Below the pieces are notes generated by a model. It was not told the origin of the DNA. It saw only the letters and a list, made by a program, of their open reading frames with translations, and did not search any database. From Natronoglomus mannanivorans (GTDB taxonomy: Archaea > Halobacteriota > Halobacteria > Halobacteriales > Natrialbaceae), in assembly GCA_025517485.1 (NCBI GenBank), contig JAOPKB010000023.1, positions 1 through 58,810 on the forward strand: a stretch of DNA of 58,810 nt, in the 5' to 3' direction. Shown one piece after another: positions 42,505 to 51,800 of the stretch. Each line of letters opens with the position of its first letter. Position 1 is the stretch's first letter. The translations under genes were made by a program, and so were the position numbers.

Positions 42505-43233
42505 TCAGTCTATAATTGTTATCTCGGCGTCTTGCAACCATACTCTGAATACGCCGATGGGAATGACATACAACAGCAGTACGACCCCAGTCTCGACAGC
42601 ATCCAGTTCGATCTCACCTCCATCTCCAGCTACTGCGATTGCAGTTATCCCTAGAACAAACGTAATCGGTGCAATCACGAACAACAGCAGAAACACAGCC
42701 TCTCCCAGCGGTTTCTGAGCGGCTTTGATCGCCTCCGCTGGCGAGCGCTCTCGATACGACTGATCGGCAAGGAACTGTTGCCAGACGCGTGCTGCTTGTG
42801 TAATGAAGATAACGAGTACTGCGAGACCGGCCGACGAGGAAAGCAACGAGAGGATGCTCTGCTCTATAAAGTCGACGACTGCTATGAAAATGAAAGACAG
42901 ATAGAACAACGACGCGAGGAACTGTTTCACGACCACCCCAACGTTTCGTCTGTACACCGGCGGGAGAAATGGAATCGTCCGGATCGGGTTCGGTTTCCGC
43001 TTCCATTTCTCCGCATCACGACCGTCGATTGGTTGGGCGGCAAACAGCGCTACGAAGGAAAATAGAAGGGTAATGACCGCGATTTCGATCACATAGATCA
43101 ATAGGATTTCGAACACATTCCATTGGAAAGTGACGATTCCGATAACGAGGAACACGTGTGTGATGATTGGCGGCAGATAGTCGCTAGCGAGGCCAAATCG
43201 ACCGGACGATGCCTTCTCGACCTTGCTGTACAT
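42505..43233 (-). CDS. DUF6498-like membrane protein, copy B
   Basis: From the ATG at 43233, 242 residues (the frame is open to 43365). About six membrane helices, with YLPPIITHVFLVIGIVTFQW at the start. It shares order and residues with the protein at 37040-38341: a helix pair ending FEILLIYVIEIAVITLLFSF, a loop NPIRTIPFLPPVYRRNVGV, then LYLSF... and RVWQQFLADQSYRER. It lacks the long C-terminal soluble domain of copy A. Confidence 0.72.
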   Translation of the reverse strand: MYSKVEKASSGRFGLASDYLPPIITHVFLVIGIVTFQWNVFEILLIYVIEIAVITLLFSFVALFAAQPIDGRDAEKWKRKPNPIRTIPFLPPVYRRNVGVVVKQFLASLFYLSFIFIAVVDFIEQSILSLLSSSAGLAVLVIFITQAARVWQQFLADQSYRERSPAEAIKAAQKPLGEAVFLLLFVIAPITFVLGITAIAVAGDGGEIELDAVETGVVLLLYVIPIGVFRVWLQDAEITIID

Positions 43234-43503
43234 CTTGTGATGGGACTTACCTGTCAGTTGGTATTCAATCATCCGATGGACTTGCTGCTCAGATGGATCT
43301 TGGACATCTGCCACCTGGCACTTTGCTTTGTAGGTGCGTACTGCCTTTTCCTGCCTCATATCCAACCGAGATCCGTGTCACATTCGCACTGTGTATCACC
43401 ACGGTTCTTCAAACACCTTTATTGTCTAATTGAAAGTCCGCGTTACGCGTCGCTTTGCGTAGTACAGTGTATTCTCCCCCTTCAGTCAGACTCCCGACGG
43501 AGA

Positions 43504-43791
43504 CTACTCCCCGAGAAGGTCCGCAACGTACTGCCCCTCCCAGTCACGCCGGGCTTCGATCTCGCGGCGGCCACGCCGGGTGACCGAATAGACGTTCGTC
43601 CGACGGTCAGCCTCGCCCTTCTCGAGGAGGCCCTTGTCGACGAGTGTATCGAGATTCGGGTACAATCGGCCGTGATGAATCTCGGATTCGTAGTAGTCGT
43701 CGAGTTCGTCCTTGATCGCGAGGCCGTGGGGTTCGTCCAAGCCTACGGCGACGTACAGGAGGTCACGTTGAAAGCCGGTTAGATCGTACAT
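43504..43791 (-). CDS. PadR-family transcriptional regulator
   Basis: 95 residues starting MYDLTGFQRDLLYVAVGLDE. The winged helix is typical: PHGLAIKDELDDYYESEIHH, GRLYPNLDTLVDKGLLEKGE, and the wing RRTNVYSVTRRGRREI. The dimerising C-terminal helix is short. TATA-like GTTTAAG (minus strand, 43815-43821) lies about 25-30 bases before the ATG. No clear target gene next to it. Confidence 0.9.
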   Translation of the reverse strand: MYDLTGFQRDLLYVAVGLDEPHGLAIKDELDDYYESEIHHGRLYPNLDTLVDKGLLEKGEADRRTNVYSVTRRGRREIEARRDWEGQYVADLLGE

Positions 43792-43814
43792 ATCAGAAAT
43801 CAGTTCTGGACTGA

Positions 43815-43821
43815 CTTAAAC
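43815..43821 (-). promoter_or_regulatory. TATA box of the PadR gene
   Basis: GTTTAAG on the minus strand, 24-30 bases upstream of the ATG at 43791. Confidence 0.45.
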
Positions 43822-43955
43822 ACAGTGGTGAAAAACACGCGTTCTGAACAGATTTTAATCAAAAACTTGTGTCAGAAGGCTACACCTGACGAAGCCGAAG
43901 ACCATCTATTTGCAGGCACGAGACGGAACGTGCGTGAGATTAGACAGGAAATGCG

Positions 43956-44231
43956 GTGACTGTCGCGGTCGGGATCGATGAGCGCGAGACACAGGTACAC
44001 AACCACAACGACAACATCACCGTCGTGCGGATCGAGTTCGGTGTCGGTGTCGAAACCCGTCATTCAGACGGCGGCGGCGGGATCGCCAGCGATCGACTCG
44101 ACGAAGCTGCGGTATACGCGATTGACGAGTCAGGAATCGTCCGGACAGATGCTGAGTACGCGCCCGACGAAATGATCGCCAACGAGATACCAGAGCTGGT
44201 CGGAGAGGGTACTCTCCTCGAATGCTTCTGA
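43956..44231 (+). CDS. Doubtful small acidic ORF
   Basis: 91 residues, start MTVAVGIDERETQVHNHNDN. The composition is acidic, but an antisense frame (43872-44063) starting MTGFDTDTELDPHDGDVVVV also looks coding, and the two overlap. I cannot tell which, if either, is real. No domain seen. Confidence 0.25.
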   Translation: MTVAVGIDERETQVHNHNDNITVVRIEFGVGVETRHSDGGGGIASDRLDEAAVYAIDESGIVRTDAEYAPDEMIANEIPELVGEGTLLECF

Positions 44232-44261
44232 TTGGGTCGCCGGCTAGACTACGCAAAGAGG

Positions 44262-44312
44262 TGCTCTTCTTGTAGCTAGTTCCGTCAGAATGCCCTGTTC
44301 AGTACAAGGAAG
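44262..44312. repeat. Imperfect direct repeat, copy 1 (left of the CPBP gene)
   Basis: GTGCTCTTCTTGTAGCTAGT, then CCGTCAGAATGCCCTGTTCA and GTACAAGG. A related copy (about 80 percent by eye) lies at 45329-45384. The pair brackets the CPBP protease gene and could be IS ends or remnants. Confidence 0.5.
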
Positions 44313-44371
44313 CGGGGAGTGTCGTAACCGTGGAATAAATAAAGTCTGTTTGATATGGTCGATATATCCAC

Positions 44372-45058
44372 ATGAACCTTGATAATCGTGCAGACGTACA
44401 ACCAACGATTCTTCTCGCCATTGGAATCGCGTTGGTCGGTTTACCTGCGGGTGGGATACTGATGGATTCCTTCTGGGATAGTTCGATTCCCCCAGCAGTG
44501 TCCAGTATCTACAATTGGATTCTAGTTGGGGGACTCGTCGGATTCGTTCTGTTCGTCGAGAACAAACCGCTCGCATCGATCGGGCTTTCACGGCCGGATC
44601 GAAGGGACGTTCTCGTTGGTGTCGGGTTGTTCGTTCTCGGAATGATTTCGTTGATACTTGCGGCCCAAATCGTTGGACGACTGGGAATCGGAACGGGGCC
44701 AGTAGAGAACGGGTCAGGAGAGACATCCGGGTTATGGCCGCTATTGGCCGTCCTTTTCGTGGGGATTACGGCTGGTATTACCGAAGAGATAGTGTACCGT
44801 GGATATGCGCTGGAACGAATCGAAGGAGTGGCAAACTCGACGTGGGTCGCAGGAATCGTTACGGCGACTGTGTTCGTGTTGATCCACTTCGGGACGCACG
44901 GAATCGCTGGAATGCTTATTATCTCTCCGGTCGCAGTGTTGTTGACAGTTGCGTACGTTTGGCGACGGAACCTCTTTGTTCCGATACTTGCCCACGTTCT
45001 CGTTAACAGTTTCTGGGATTTGATTGAGTTTGTAGCGATTGTGCTTGGATCGGTCTGA
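44372..45058 (+). CDS. CPBP family intramembrane metalloprotease
   Basis: 228 residues, about seven helices. The CAAX-protease/bacteriocin-processing motifs are present: EEIVYRGYALERI (motif 1, EE...R), FVLIHFGTHG (motif 2, H) and ILAHVLVNSFWD (motif 3, H...N). These form a zinc site in the membrane. Members cleave prenylated proteins, process peptides or act in immunity to bacteriocin-like peptides. AAATAAATAAAG about 30-37 bases upstream is the likely promoter. Confidence 0.9.
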   Translation: MNLDNRADVQPTILLAIGIALVGLPAGGILMDSFWDSSIPPAVSSIYNWILVGGLVGFVLFVENKPLASIGLSRPDRRDVLVGVGLFVLGMISLILAAQIVGRLGIGTGPVENGSGETSGLWPLLAVLFVGITAGITEEIVYRGYALERIEGVANSTWVAGIVTATVFVLIHFGTHGIAGMLIISPVAVLLTVAYVWRRNLFVPILAHVLVNSFWDLIEFVAIVLGSV

Positions 45059-45466
45059 CAGTCTCAGATGGGACTGGTCGGACTAGAGTACATACCACTC
45101 TCTACTAAGCGCATCTGTGTCCGACTGTACGAGAAGTTTCGGGCAAGGATGTATTACTTAGAGTATAAGTGACGAACTTTTCCGCCTCGAGTTCGCCTTG
45201 GCGAACCACTCGCTACAAAAACGTCGATAAAAAAGGTCGACCGCTTGGCCCCCGGCCTCGCAGTCGGTGAACCGCTCGCGAAGCGAGCGGATGCATACGG
45301 TGTTCGATACGCACGTGTATCAAGCACAAGGGCACTCTTCTTTGCAGCCAGTTCCAGTCAGAATACCGTGTCCAGTACAGGTTGTAGAGGTACGGACGCG
45401 CGGTTTTTATTCCGTGAGACCGTATAGCACGATGGCTGCCCCACAACGTGGTTGGGGTCGAAGGAG
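45059..45466. other. Gap with hairpin and the second direct-repeat copy
   Basis: No gene. It contains the hairpin CCGCTCGC-GAA-GCGAGCGG (45272-45290), the second copy of the repeat near 45329-45384, and AT-rich promoters. The mixture looks like IS-derived debris. Confidence 0.4.
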
Positions 45467-45735
45467 TTATTTGGGGCAACGCTCCTTCACATCCCCTCCT
45501 GTTCGACGGAATCTCTTGAAGAACGATCGGTCGTGTCGGCGCTCTTTGCTCGACTCGATACGATCGGCGCGAAACTCGAGTGCACGCTGAGGACGTTTGC
45601 ATACGACACCAGCGTTTCGAATAGCACTCCGAAATCGGGCGTATCTTGGATTCGATGGGTGACCGATCGCAAAGAAGACGTTTGCATCGACGAGGACGTT
45701 CTGTCCAGAAGAGAGGTTTACTTCGACTCGTCCAA
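45467..45735 (-). pseudogene. PIN-domain (VapC-like) gene remnant
   Basis: On the minus strand SSGQNVLVDANVFFAIGHPS, then RYARFRSAIRNAGVV, matches the first third of a PIN domain, including the first catalytic Asp (LVDANVF). After about 45560 the frame becomes Arg/Ser-rich and ends early, and the later catalytic acids are missing. Thus it is a truncated toxin gene without a visible antitoxin. Confidence 0.55.
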
Positions 45736-46183
45736 TGTCACGTGCGTAACAGGCGCAAAACCTCGACTCGATCGAAGCGAGGTGAGGCTCGAGTCCCTCG
45801 CTTTGCGAGTGACTCGGCGACCCACCCGAAGCCGAAGCCAGACGCCCGGAACGGGTGTTCGCGGTGTGGAGAGCGCCCGTACGCCCGGCATGGTCGGTCG
45901 TGAGTGACACGGAAGTCTCGTTAACGGCTTACCAACTACTCAACGGGATGGAACTGAAAGGGGCCGGGACGCTCGAGGACCCCCCGACGACGTTCACGAA
46001 AACGTCGTCGGCCAGGTGTCAGCGAGACGCTTGCGTCTTCCAGAGCAAGTAACGAAGCCGGTGAGGTGTGGAACTCGAGCGTGCCAGGGCTTTCGGCTGT
46101 TGGTCACCACAAGTATGGATAGATCGTATATCAGGGTTCACCCGAGTGCGATCGCCATCGCATGGAGGAATAGTGGATGAAGA
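45736..46183. other. Gap with decayed sequence
   Basis: About 450 bases. A plus-strand frame shows a Zn-ribbon-like NGCSRCGERPYARHG near 45850, and another reads SETLASSRASNEAGEVWNSS near 46030, perhaps old transposase or Zn-ribbon debris. I cannot define a gene. Confidence 0.3.
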
Positions 46184-46537
46184 TCAGTCTTCGTCCGTGC
46201 TGTCTTCTTTCCCTCGGACGAAACTGGTCTGTGGGTCTAGAGACCCGATTGTAGTCGTAGTCTCGGGAGCTTGGATCAGCGCCTCGAAATCGTCGACCTC
46301 CGTATACTGATCTTGGTAGACGAGCGCAGCCTTCCCAAGTGACGTGATTTCATAGAGACCGGATCGCTCGGCTGGCCCGATCTTGGTGACAAGACCGTAG
46401 TCCTCGAGAACTGGGAGTCGAGTATTGATATTTTGTCGGCTCTTGCCAGTGTGTGATTCGAGGTTGGTGGCGACGTTTCGACCGGTATCCTCGAGTGATT
46501 CGAGAATAAGGAAATCAGTCGGTTGCCTAAGCCTCAC
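46184..46537 (-). CDS. Winged-helix (PhiH1/ArsR-like) regulator
   Basis: 117 residues, GTG start. The winged helix is PTDFLILESLEDTGRNVATN, GKSRQNINTRLPVLEDYGL, VTKIGPAERSGLYEITSLG, close to the haloarchaeal PhiH1-repressor type. The tail is acidic and disordered (REGKEDSTDED-like). The upstream AT-rich sequence lies very close to the start, so a slightly later start is possible. Function is likely local gene repression. Confidence 0.85.
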   Translation of the reverse strand: MRLRQPTDFLILESLEDTGRNVATNLESHTGKSRQNINTRLPVLEDYGLVTKIGPAERSGLYEITSLGKAALVYQDQYTEVDDFEALIQAPETTTTIGSLDPQTSFVRGKEDSTDED

Positions 46538-46926
46538 GGTATATTTTCCCCATAAGGTAGGTCTGGGTTGCAGATATCTAATAATTTCGGTTAGTAAATA
46601 TCGTCATACATTATATTCTAAATCGTTATTGGGTGTGGATAGGGGGCGGTATTGTACTCATCCATCATTCGTATGACTGTTTTGATCAGAAGTATTGAAC
46701 ATCTCAAAGATTCATAAAAATTTACACCCTCTAATAATCGATTGAGGATGTCAGTGGGAAGTACGCTCTGTCAGAGGCATAACGTCCACGACCAAGATCA
46801 CAAAATTATAGATACTGAGAGAGTTGTTTCTCTCGTTTCTACCGACTTGACGAGAGGAGTAATACTCACGTTTCCTACAGATGGTGGGTCGGTAGCCAAC
46901 ACTCCCGTCAATTGAACCCTCGAGCA
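46538..46926. other. AT-rich gap
   Basis: About 390 AT-rich bases (e.g. AAATCGTTATTGGG, CATAAAAATTTACACCC). No supportable gene. The strongly lower GC content suggests an intergenic or once-mobile stretch. Confidence 0.35.
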
Positions 46927-47470
46927 TCAAGATAATAACATGATTGGCATTACTAGTCGCTCTTCTGTAGGAAATCCTTGATACTGCTCAGCTGTCGCTG
47001 TGGAATCGAAGAGAGCAAAACTCTGTACTGGTACGAGAGTCTGACCGGCTTTGGCCACAATGAACACGACTGTTTTGCAACGTCTACGTGCATTGGGCAT
47101 CACCGAGATTACGAGATCCCTCTCCACGCGTGAGAGATACTGCGAGACGAACACTCGATGTTCAGTTGCCCGCTCGTCGCGATTTTCGGGAGGCGCATCT
47201 GGTACCACAGCGGAAGACAGGCCATACTATCGAGGCGGTCGGTGAGTCGATAGACTTCCATTCGTTCCCGCGTCGCCTCGTCGAACCTCCAGCTGTCGCG
47301 CGATGCCGTATAGGCCGATCGGAAGAGTTCGCGGGGAGTGGTCGTTCGAGTAGCGCTATCACGCTCGGGCATGAGGAGATTCGACTCGACCTTCGCGAGA
47401 TTGTAGGTCGGGTCGTCCGCACCGAGGTTCGCCCAGCCGAGAGTAGCGTAGTAATGTACGACAGATTAAG
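46927..47470 (-). pseudogene. Frameshifted gene of unknown function
   Basis: A frame open from about 47470 reads VVHYYATLGWANLGADDPTY, then TTPRELFRSAYTASRDSWRF, MEVYRLTDRLDSMACLPLWY and QMRLPKIATSGQLNIE. At about 47165 the frame must shift, and the other frame continues HRVFVSQYLSRVERDLVISV, KTVVFIVAKAGQTLVPVQSF and FPTEERLVMPIML. Joining the two gives one smooth protein of about 180 residues, so one indel broke it. I do not recognise the family. The start is also missing. Confidence 0.65.
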
Positions 47471-47478
47471 TTTAAATA
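47471..47478 (+). promoter_or_regulatory. TATA box of the Zn-ribbon regulator
   Basis: TTTAAATA, 22-29 bases upstream of the ATG at 47500, a leaderless arrangement. Confidence 0.5.
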
Positions 47479-47499
47479 GAAACATAGAAATCCCTATTC

Positions 47500-48501
47500 A
47501 TGGCTGCTGAGACGGATGAGAACTCGTCGACGCTATCGCCGGAGGCCGCGTTTGCCGTCCTCGGCAACGAAACCCGTTTCACGATCCTCCAGACGCTGTG
47601 GGAGTTGTACGAGCCGGACGACCCGGCCAACGTGGTCAAATTCTCGGACCTGTACGACTCGGAGGACACCGTCACGTTCTCGGACCTGTACGATCGAGTC
47701 GGGTACGGCGATAGTGGAAACTTCAATTATCACCTCGAAAAACTCGTGGGTCACTTCGTTCGTCGGACAGAGGACGGGTACGAACTTACGCAAGCCGGCC
47801 TGGAGATCGCCCAGGCGGTCATCGCGGGGACGGTCCGCGAGTGCCCGAGTATCGACACTGCGACGATCGACGAGGGTTGTCCCCGATGCGGCGCACCGAT
47901 CGTGTCCGACTACGAGAACCACCACCTGGCCGTGTCGTGTAGTCGGTGTTCCGGCATCTGGCAGGACTCGACGGGGGAAAACGGCGTCCTGTTCACGCTT
48001 CCGTTTCCGCCGACGGGGCTGTCGGGTCGAACGGCGGAGGAAGCGTTTCACGCGACGCTCGCGTACAACCTCAATCGGATCCGGTCGTTCATCGATGGCG
48101 TCTGCCCCAACTGTTCGAGCGCGGTCGAGGAATCGCTCGACGTCTGCACGACCCACGAGCCCGGCGACGAAGGTGGCTGTCCGCGCTGCAATCGACAGCA
48201 CGCGATCGAAGTGTCTGAAATCTGTCGGCAGTGTAAAACAGTCGCTCGCGGGCCGCTCACGATCGCGATTCTGGCCGCCCCGGTCGTAACGGCGTTTTAC
48301 TACGACCACGGCGTCGAACACCGGTTCGCGTCCTGGGAGACGTTCCGGCGCGCACAGACGGTCGACGAGGAGATCCTCGAAACCGATCCCCTGCGCGTCC
48401 GTCTCACCGTCACCGTCGAGGGCGACACGCTGCGATTGACGCTCGACGAGACGCTGAACGTCGTCGATATCGTTCGAGGGACGTCCAACTCCGCGCAGTG
48501 A
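47500..48501 (+). CDS. ArsR-like winged-helix protein with zinc ribbons (DUF7351-like)
   Basis: 333 residues. The N-terminal HTH is EAAFAVLGNETRFTILQTLW, with FSDLYDRVGYGDSGNFNYHL. The segment FSDLYDSEDTV is followed directly by FSDLYDRVG, a short internal duplication. After the winged helix come Cys pairs CPRCGAP, CSRCSG, CPNCSS, CPRCNR and CRQCKT, two or more zinc ribbons, and a strand-rich C-terminal domain (RVRLTVTVEGDTLRLTLDE). Such fusions are common haloarchaeal transcription factors. Confidence 0.85.
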   Translation: MAAETDENSSTLSPEAAFAVLGNETRFTILQTLWELYEPDDPANVVKFSDLYDSEDTVTFSDLYDRVGYGDSGNFNYHLEKLVGHFVRRTEDGYELTQAGLEIAQAVIAGTVRECPSIDTATIDEGCPRCGAPIVSDYENHHLAVSCSRCSGIWQDSTGENGVLFTLPFPPTGLSGRTAEEAFHATLAYNLNRIRSFIDGVCPNCSSAVEESLDVCTTHEPGDEGGCPRCNRQHAIEVSEICRQCKTVARGPLTIAILAAPVVTAFYYDHGVEHRFASWETFRRAQTVDEEILETDPLRVRLTVTVEGDTLRLTLDETLNVVDIVRGTSNSAQ

Positions 48502-48605
48502 CGCTCTCTCGCACCCGATGTGTGAACGAGACGCGAACGTTAGCTGAAAGAGAGGGCGCTAAGCCCCGTCCTGTAGTATCTCCAACAGTATCGTCGTACA
48601 GATTA

Positions 48606-48619
48606 TTTTTATTATACAT
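48606..48619 (+). promoter_or_regulatory. Strong TATA element upstream of the surface-protein locus
   Basis: TTTTTATTATACAT, about 25-38 bases before the ATG at 48644. It is the only AT-rich promoter-like stretch between 48500 and the start of the giant gene at 48889. Confidence 0.5.
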
Positions 48620-48643
48620 ACGTGAGAGAACTATCCATTTACG

Positions 48644-48889
48644 ATGATACCGAGTGCGGTTCGACCGAGCGCAGGACCCGCCGGGGTTCCGTTCGGTCCG
48701 ACGGTGGGGGACCGAATACCGATCGACGACCAACCTGAGAAGCGCAGCGTCGCGCAGATAACCGGTAGATCGACCGACTCCGGCGCGGGTGTTCGCATCG
48801 CCGCGGGACGCGAGCGCGGCGGGTCCGCCGACGCGTCGGACGCGACCGAGCGCCACGACCACGTCGACGAACGACCGGGTGCCGTCTGA
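48644..48889 (+). CDS. Possible leaderless upstream ORF of the surface protein
   Basis: 81 residues from MIPSAVRPSAGPAGVPFG, rich in Arg, Ser, Asp and Gly, with no domain. Its ATG sits just where a leaderless transcript from the TATA element would start, and its TGA overlaps the ATG of the 1627-residue gene (TGATG). It could be a real coupled leader or a disordered N-terminal remnant. It does not look strongly conserved by composition. Confidence 0.4.
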   Translation: MIPSAVRPSAGPAGVPFGPTVGDRIPIDDQPEKRSVAQITGRSTDSGAGVRIAAGRERGGSADASDATERHDHVDERPGAV

Positions 48890-51800
48890 TGGGACGCCAG
48901 ACACGTTCCGGGACGGAGTCGGAAGCGAATACGACGCCTCGAGCGGCGCGAAACCGCTTCGGTGGCGGAGTCACGAGGGATCGGTTCGTCCTCACGGCCG
49001 TGATGCTCGTCGCGATCGCCCTCCTGGCAGGTGGAGTGGGCGTCACTGTCGCCGACACGGCATCGGAATCGGACGACGAGGTCGACGCGCTGTGGGAGAT
49101 CGATCTGGACGTTATGGACGTCGCGGGGACCACGTACCACGACGGGACGGTCTACGCTTCCGGTGGGAACACCGTGTACGCGATTGACGCGACGACCGGC
49201 GAGGAACGGTGGAACGTCTCGGTTCTCCTCGACGTGGACCGGGCGCCCGCGGTGGCCGACGGAACGGTCTACTTCGGCAGCGACCGCGGGACGTGGACCG
49301 GAATCGAAGATGTCTACTTCTACGCCGTGGACGCCGAAACCGGCGAGGAGGAGTGGTCGACGAACATCGGTGCGAACGTCCGCACCTCGCCGGCCGTCGA
49401 CGACGGCGTCGTCTACTTCGGGAGCTGGGACAACGATCTGCATGCGCTCGACGCCGACACCGGGGACGAACTGTGGACGTACTCGACGGGACGGAACGTC
49501 AACTCCGACCCAGCCGTCGTCGACGGCGTCGTCTACTTCGCGAGCAACGACGAGAACATCTATGCGGTCGACGCCACGAGCGGACAGGGACTCTGGTCCT
49601 ACGAGATGGACTACGACCCCGCCTCCCGGAGCGTCGCCGTGGCCGACGGAACGGTTTATCTGACCGACTATTCGGGCGTCCTCCACGCGGTCGACGCCGA
49701 GGACGGAAGCGAGGAGTGGACCGTCGAGCGAGGCTGGTATCCCACCGAACCGGCAACCGGCGAAGGCCTGGTCGTCGTCGCTGGCAGGAACGATCCCATC
49801 ACCGCGTTCGACGCCGAGACCGGCGAGGAGATGTGGTCCAGGTCCTCCGAGCGGGACACCAGCCAGTTCGTGCACGACGGGACGGTCTACGTCGGAGACT
49901 GGGACGAGCCGATCGTTCGCGGACTGGACGCCGGATCCGGGGACACGGTCTGGACGTTCGACACTGGAGGCTGGGGAGCGGTCCCCCACGCGATCGCAGA
50001 CGACGTCCTGTACGCCTCGAGTGACGGGACGCTGCACGCCGTTCCCACCGACCCACGCGCGGAACTCGAGGTGGTCGACGTCACCCTTTCGGACACCGAC
50101 GTGCGAGCCGACGAAGCGGTGACGGTCACCGTCGACGTCGAAAACACGGGGACGCTGCCGGGCGAGCACGTGGTTCCCCTCGAGATCGACGGCGAACGCG
50201 TGAACACCACACTCGCCACGGTCGACCCCGGCGAGACCGAGACGGTCTCGTTCTCCGTCGAGTTCGACGACGCCGGGACGTACGACGTCGCCGCCGGCGG
50301 TCTCGAGGCGGGGGCGGTGACGGTGACGGACGCCGAACCGAAACTCGAGGTGAGTCAACCGACGATTTTCACCGACGTGACGCAAGGAGCGGTGATGAAC
50401 TTCGGGGTGACCGTCGAGAACGTCGACTCCTACACCGGCGAGGAGATTCCCGTCGTGGTCGAGGTCTTCGACGAGGTGCAACTCGAAGAAGAGATCGACG
50501 AACTTGGTCCCGGCGAGGACGAGTACTTCCTGGTGGAGGTCAACACGGCGACGATCGAATCCGGTGAGTACGAGTGGCGCGTCGAGGTTGGCGAGGAGGA
50601 ACCCCTCTCGGACTCGTTCACCCTTCACCCGCTCGACCTCGAGGTGAGTCAGCCGACGATCTTCGACGACGTGACCCAGGGAGCGGTCATGAACTTCGGC
50701 GTCACGGTGGAGAACACCGACTCGTACACGGGCGAGGAAATTCCCGTCGTAGTGGAGGTCTTCGACGAAGTGCAACTCGAAGAAGAGATCGACGAGTTAG
50801 CACCCGACGAGGACGAGTACTTCCTAGTGGAGGTCGATACGACGACGATCGACCCCGGTGAATACGAGTGGCGCGTCGACGTCGGCGAAGAAGAGCCATT
50901 GGCGGACTCGTTCACCCTTCACCCGCTCGACCTCGAGGTGAGTCAACCGACGATCTTCACCGACGTGACCCAGGGAGCGGTCATGAACTTCGGCGTCACG
51001 GTGGAGAACACCGATTCGTACACCGGCGAGGAGATTCCCGTCGTCGTGGAGGTCTTCGACGAGGTACAGGTCGAGGAGACGATCGACGAACTCGGCCCTG
51101 GTGAGGACGAGTACTTCCTGGTGGAGGTCGACACGGCGACGATCGAATCCGGCGAGTACGAGTGGCGCGTCGAGGTTGGCGAGGAGGAACCGCTGTCCGA
51201 TTCGTTCACCCTTCACCCACTAGATCTGGACGTGAGCCAGCCCACGATCTTCGACGACGTGACCCAGGGGGCGATCATGAACTTCGGGGTGACCGTCGAA
51301 AATACTGATTCGTACACTGGTGAGGATATTCCGGTCGTGGTCGAGGTCTTCGACGAGGTGCAACTCGAAGAGGAGATCGACGAACTCGGCCCTGGCGAGG
51401 AAGAATTCTTCCTGGTGGAAGTCAACACGGCGACGGTCGAGTCCGGCGAGTACGAGTGGCGCGTCGAGGCCGGTGAAGCGGAACCGCTCTCTGATTCGTT
51501 CACCCTTCATCCGCTCGACCTCGAGGTGAGTCAACCGACGATCTTCACCGACGTGACGCAAGGAGCGGTGATGAACTTCGGCGTTACGGTGGAGAACACC
51601 GATTCGTACACCGGCGAGGAGATACCAGTGACCGTCGAGGTCTTCGACGAAGTGCAGGTCGACGAGACGATCGACGAGTTAGCCCCTGGCGAGGACGAGT
51701 ACTTCTTGGTGGAAGTCGATACGGCGACGGTCGAGTCCGGCGAGTACGAGTGGCGCGTCGAAGCCGGTGAGGCGGAACCGCTCTCTGATTCGTTCACCCT

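Noticed and set aside
48631..50775. Minus-strand 714-residue ORF under the surface protein
   Set aside because: It is the antisense shadow of the 1627-residue gene; its repeats follow the repeats of that gene, and it has no domain.
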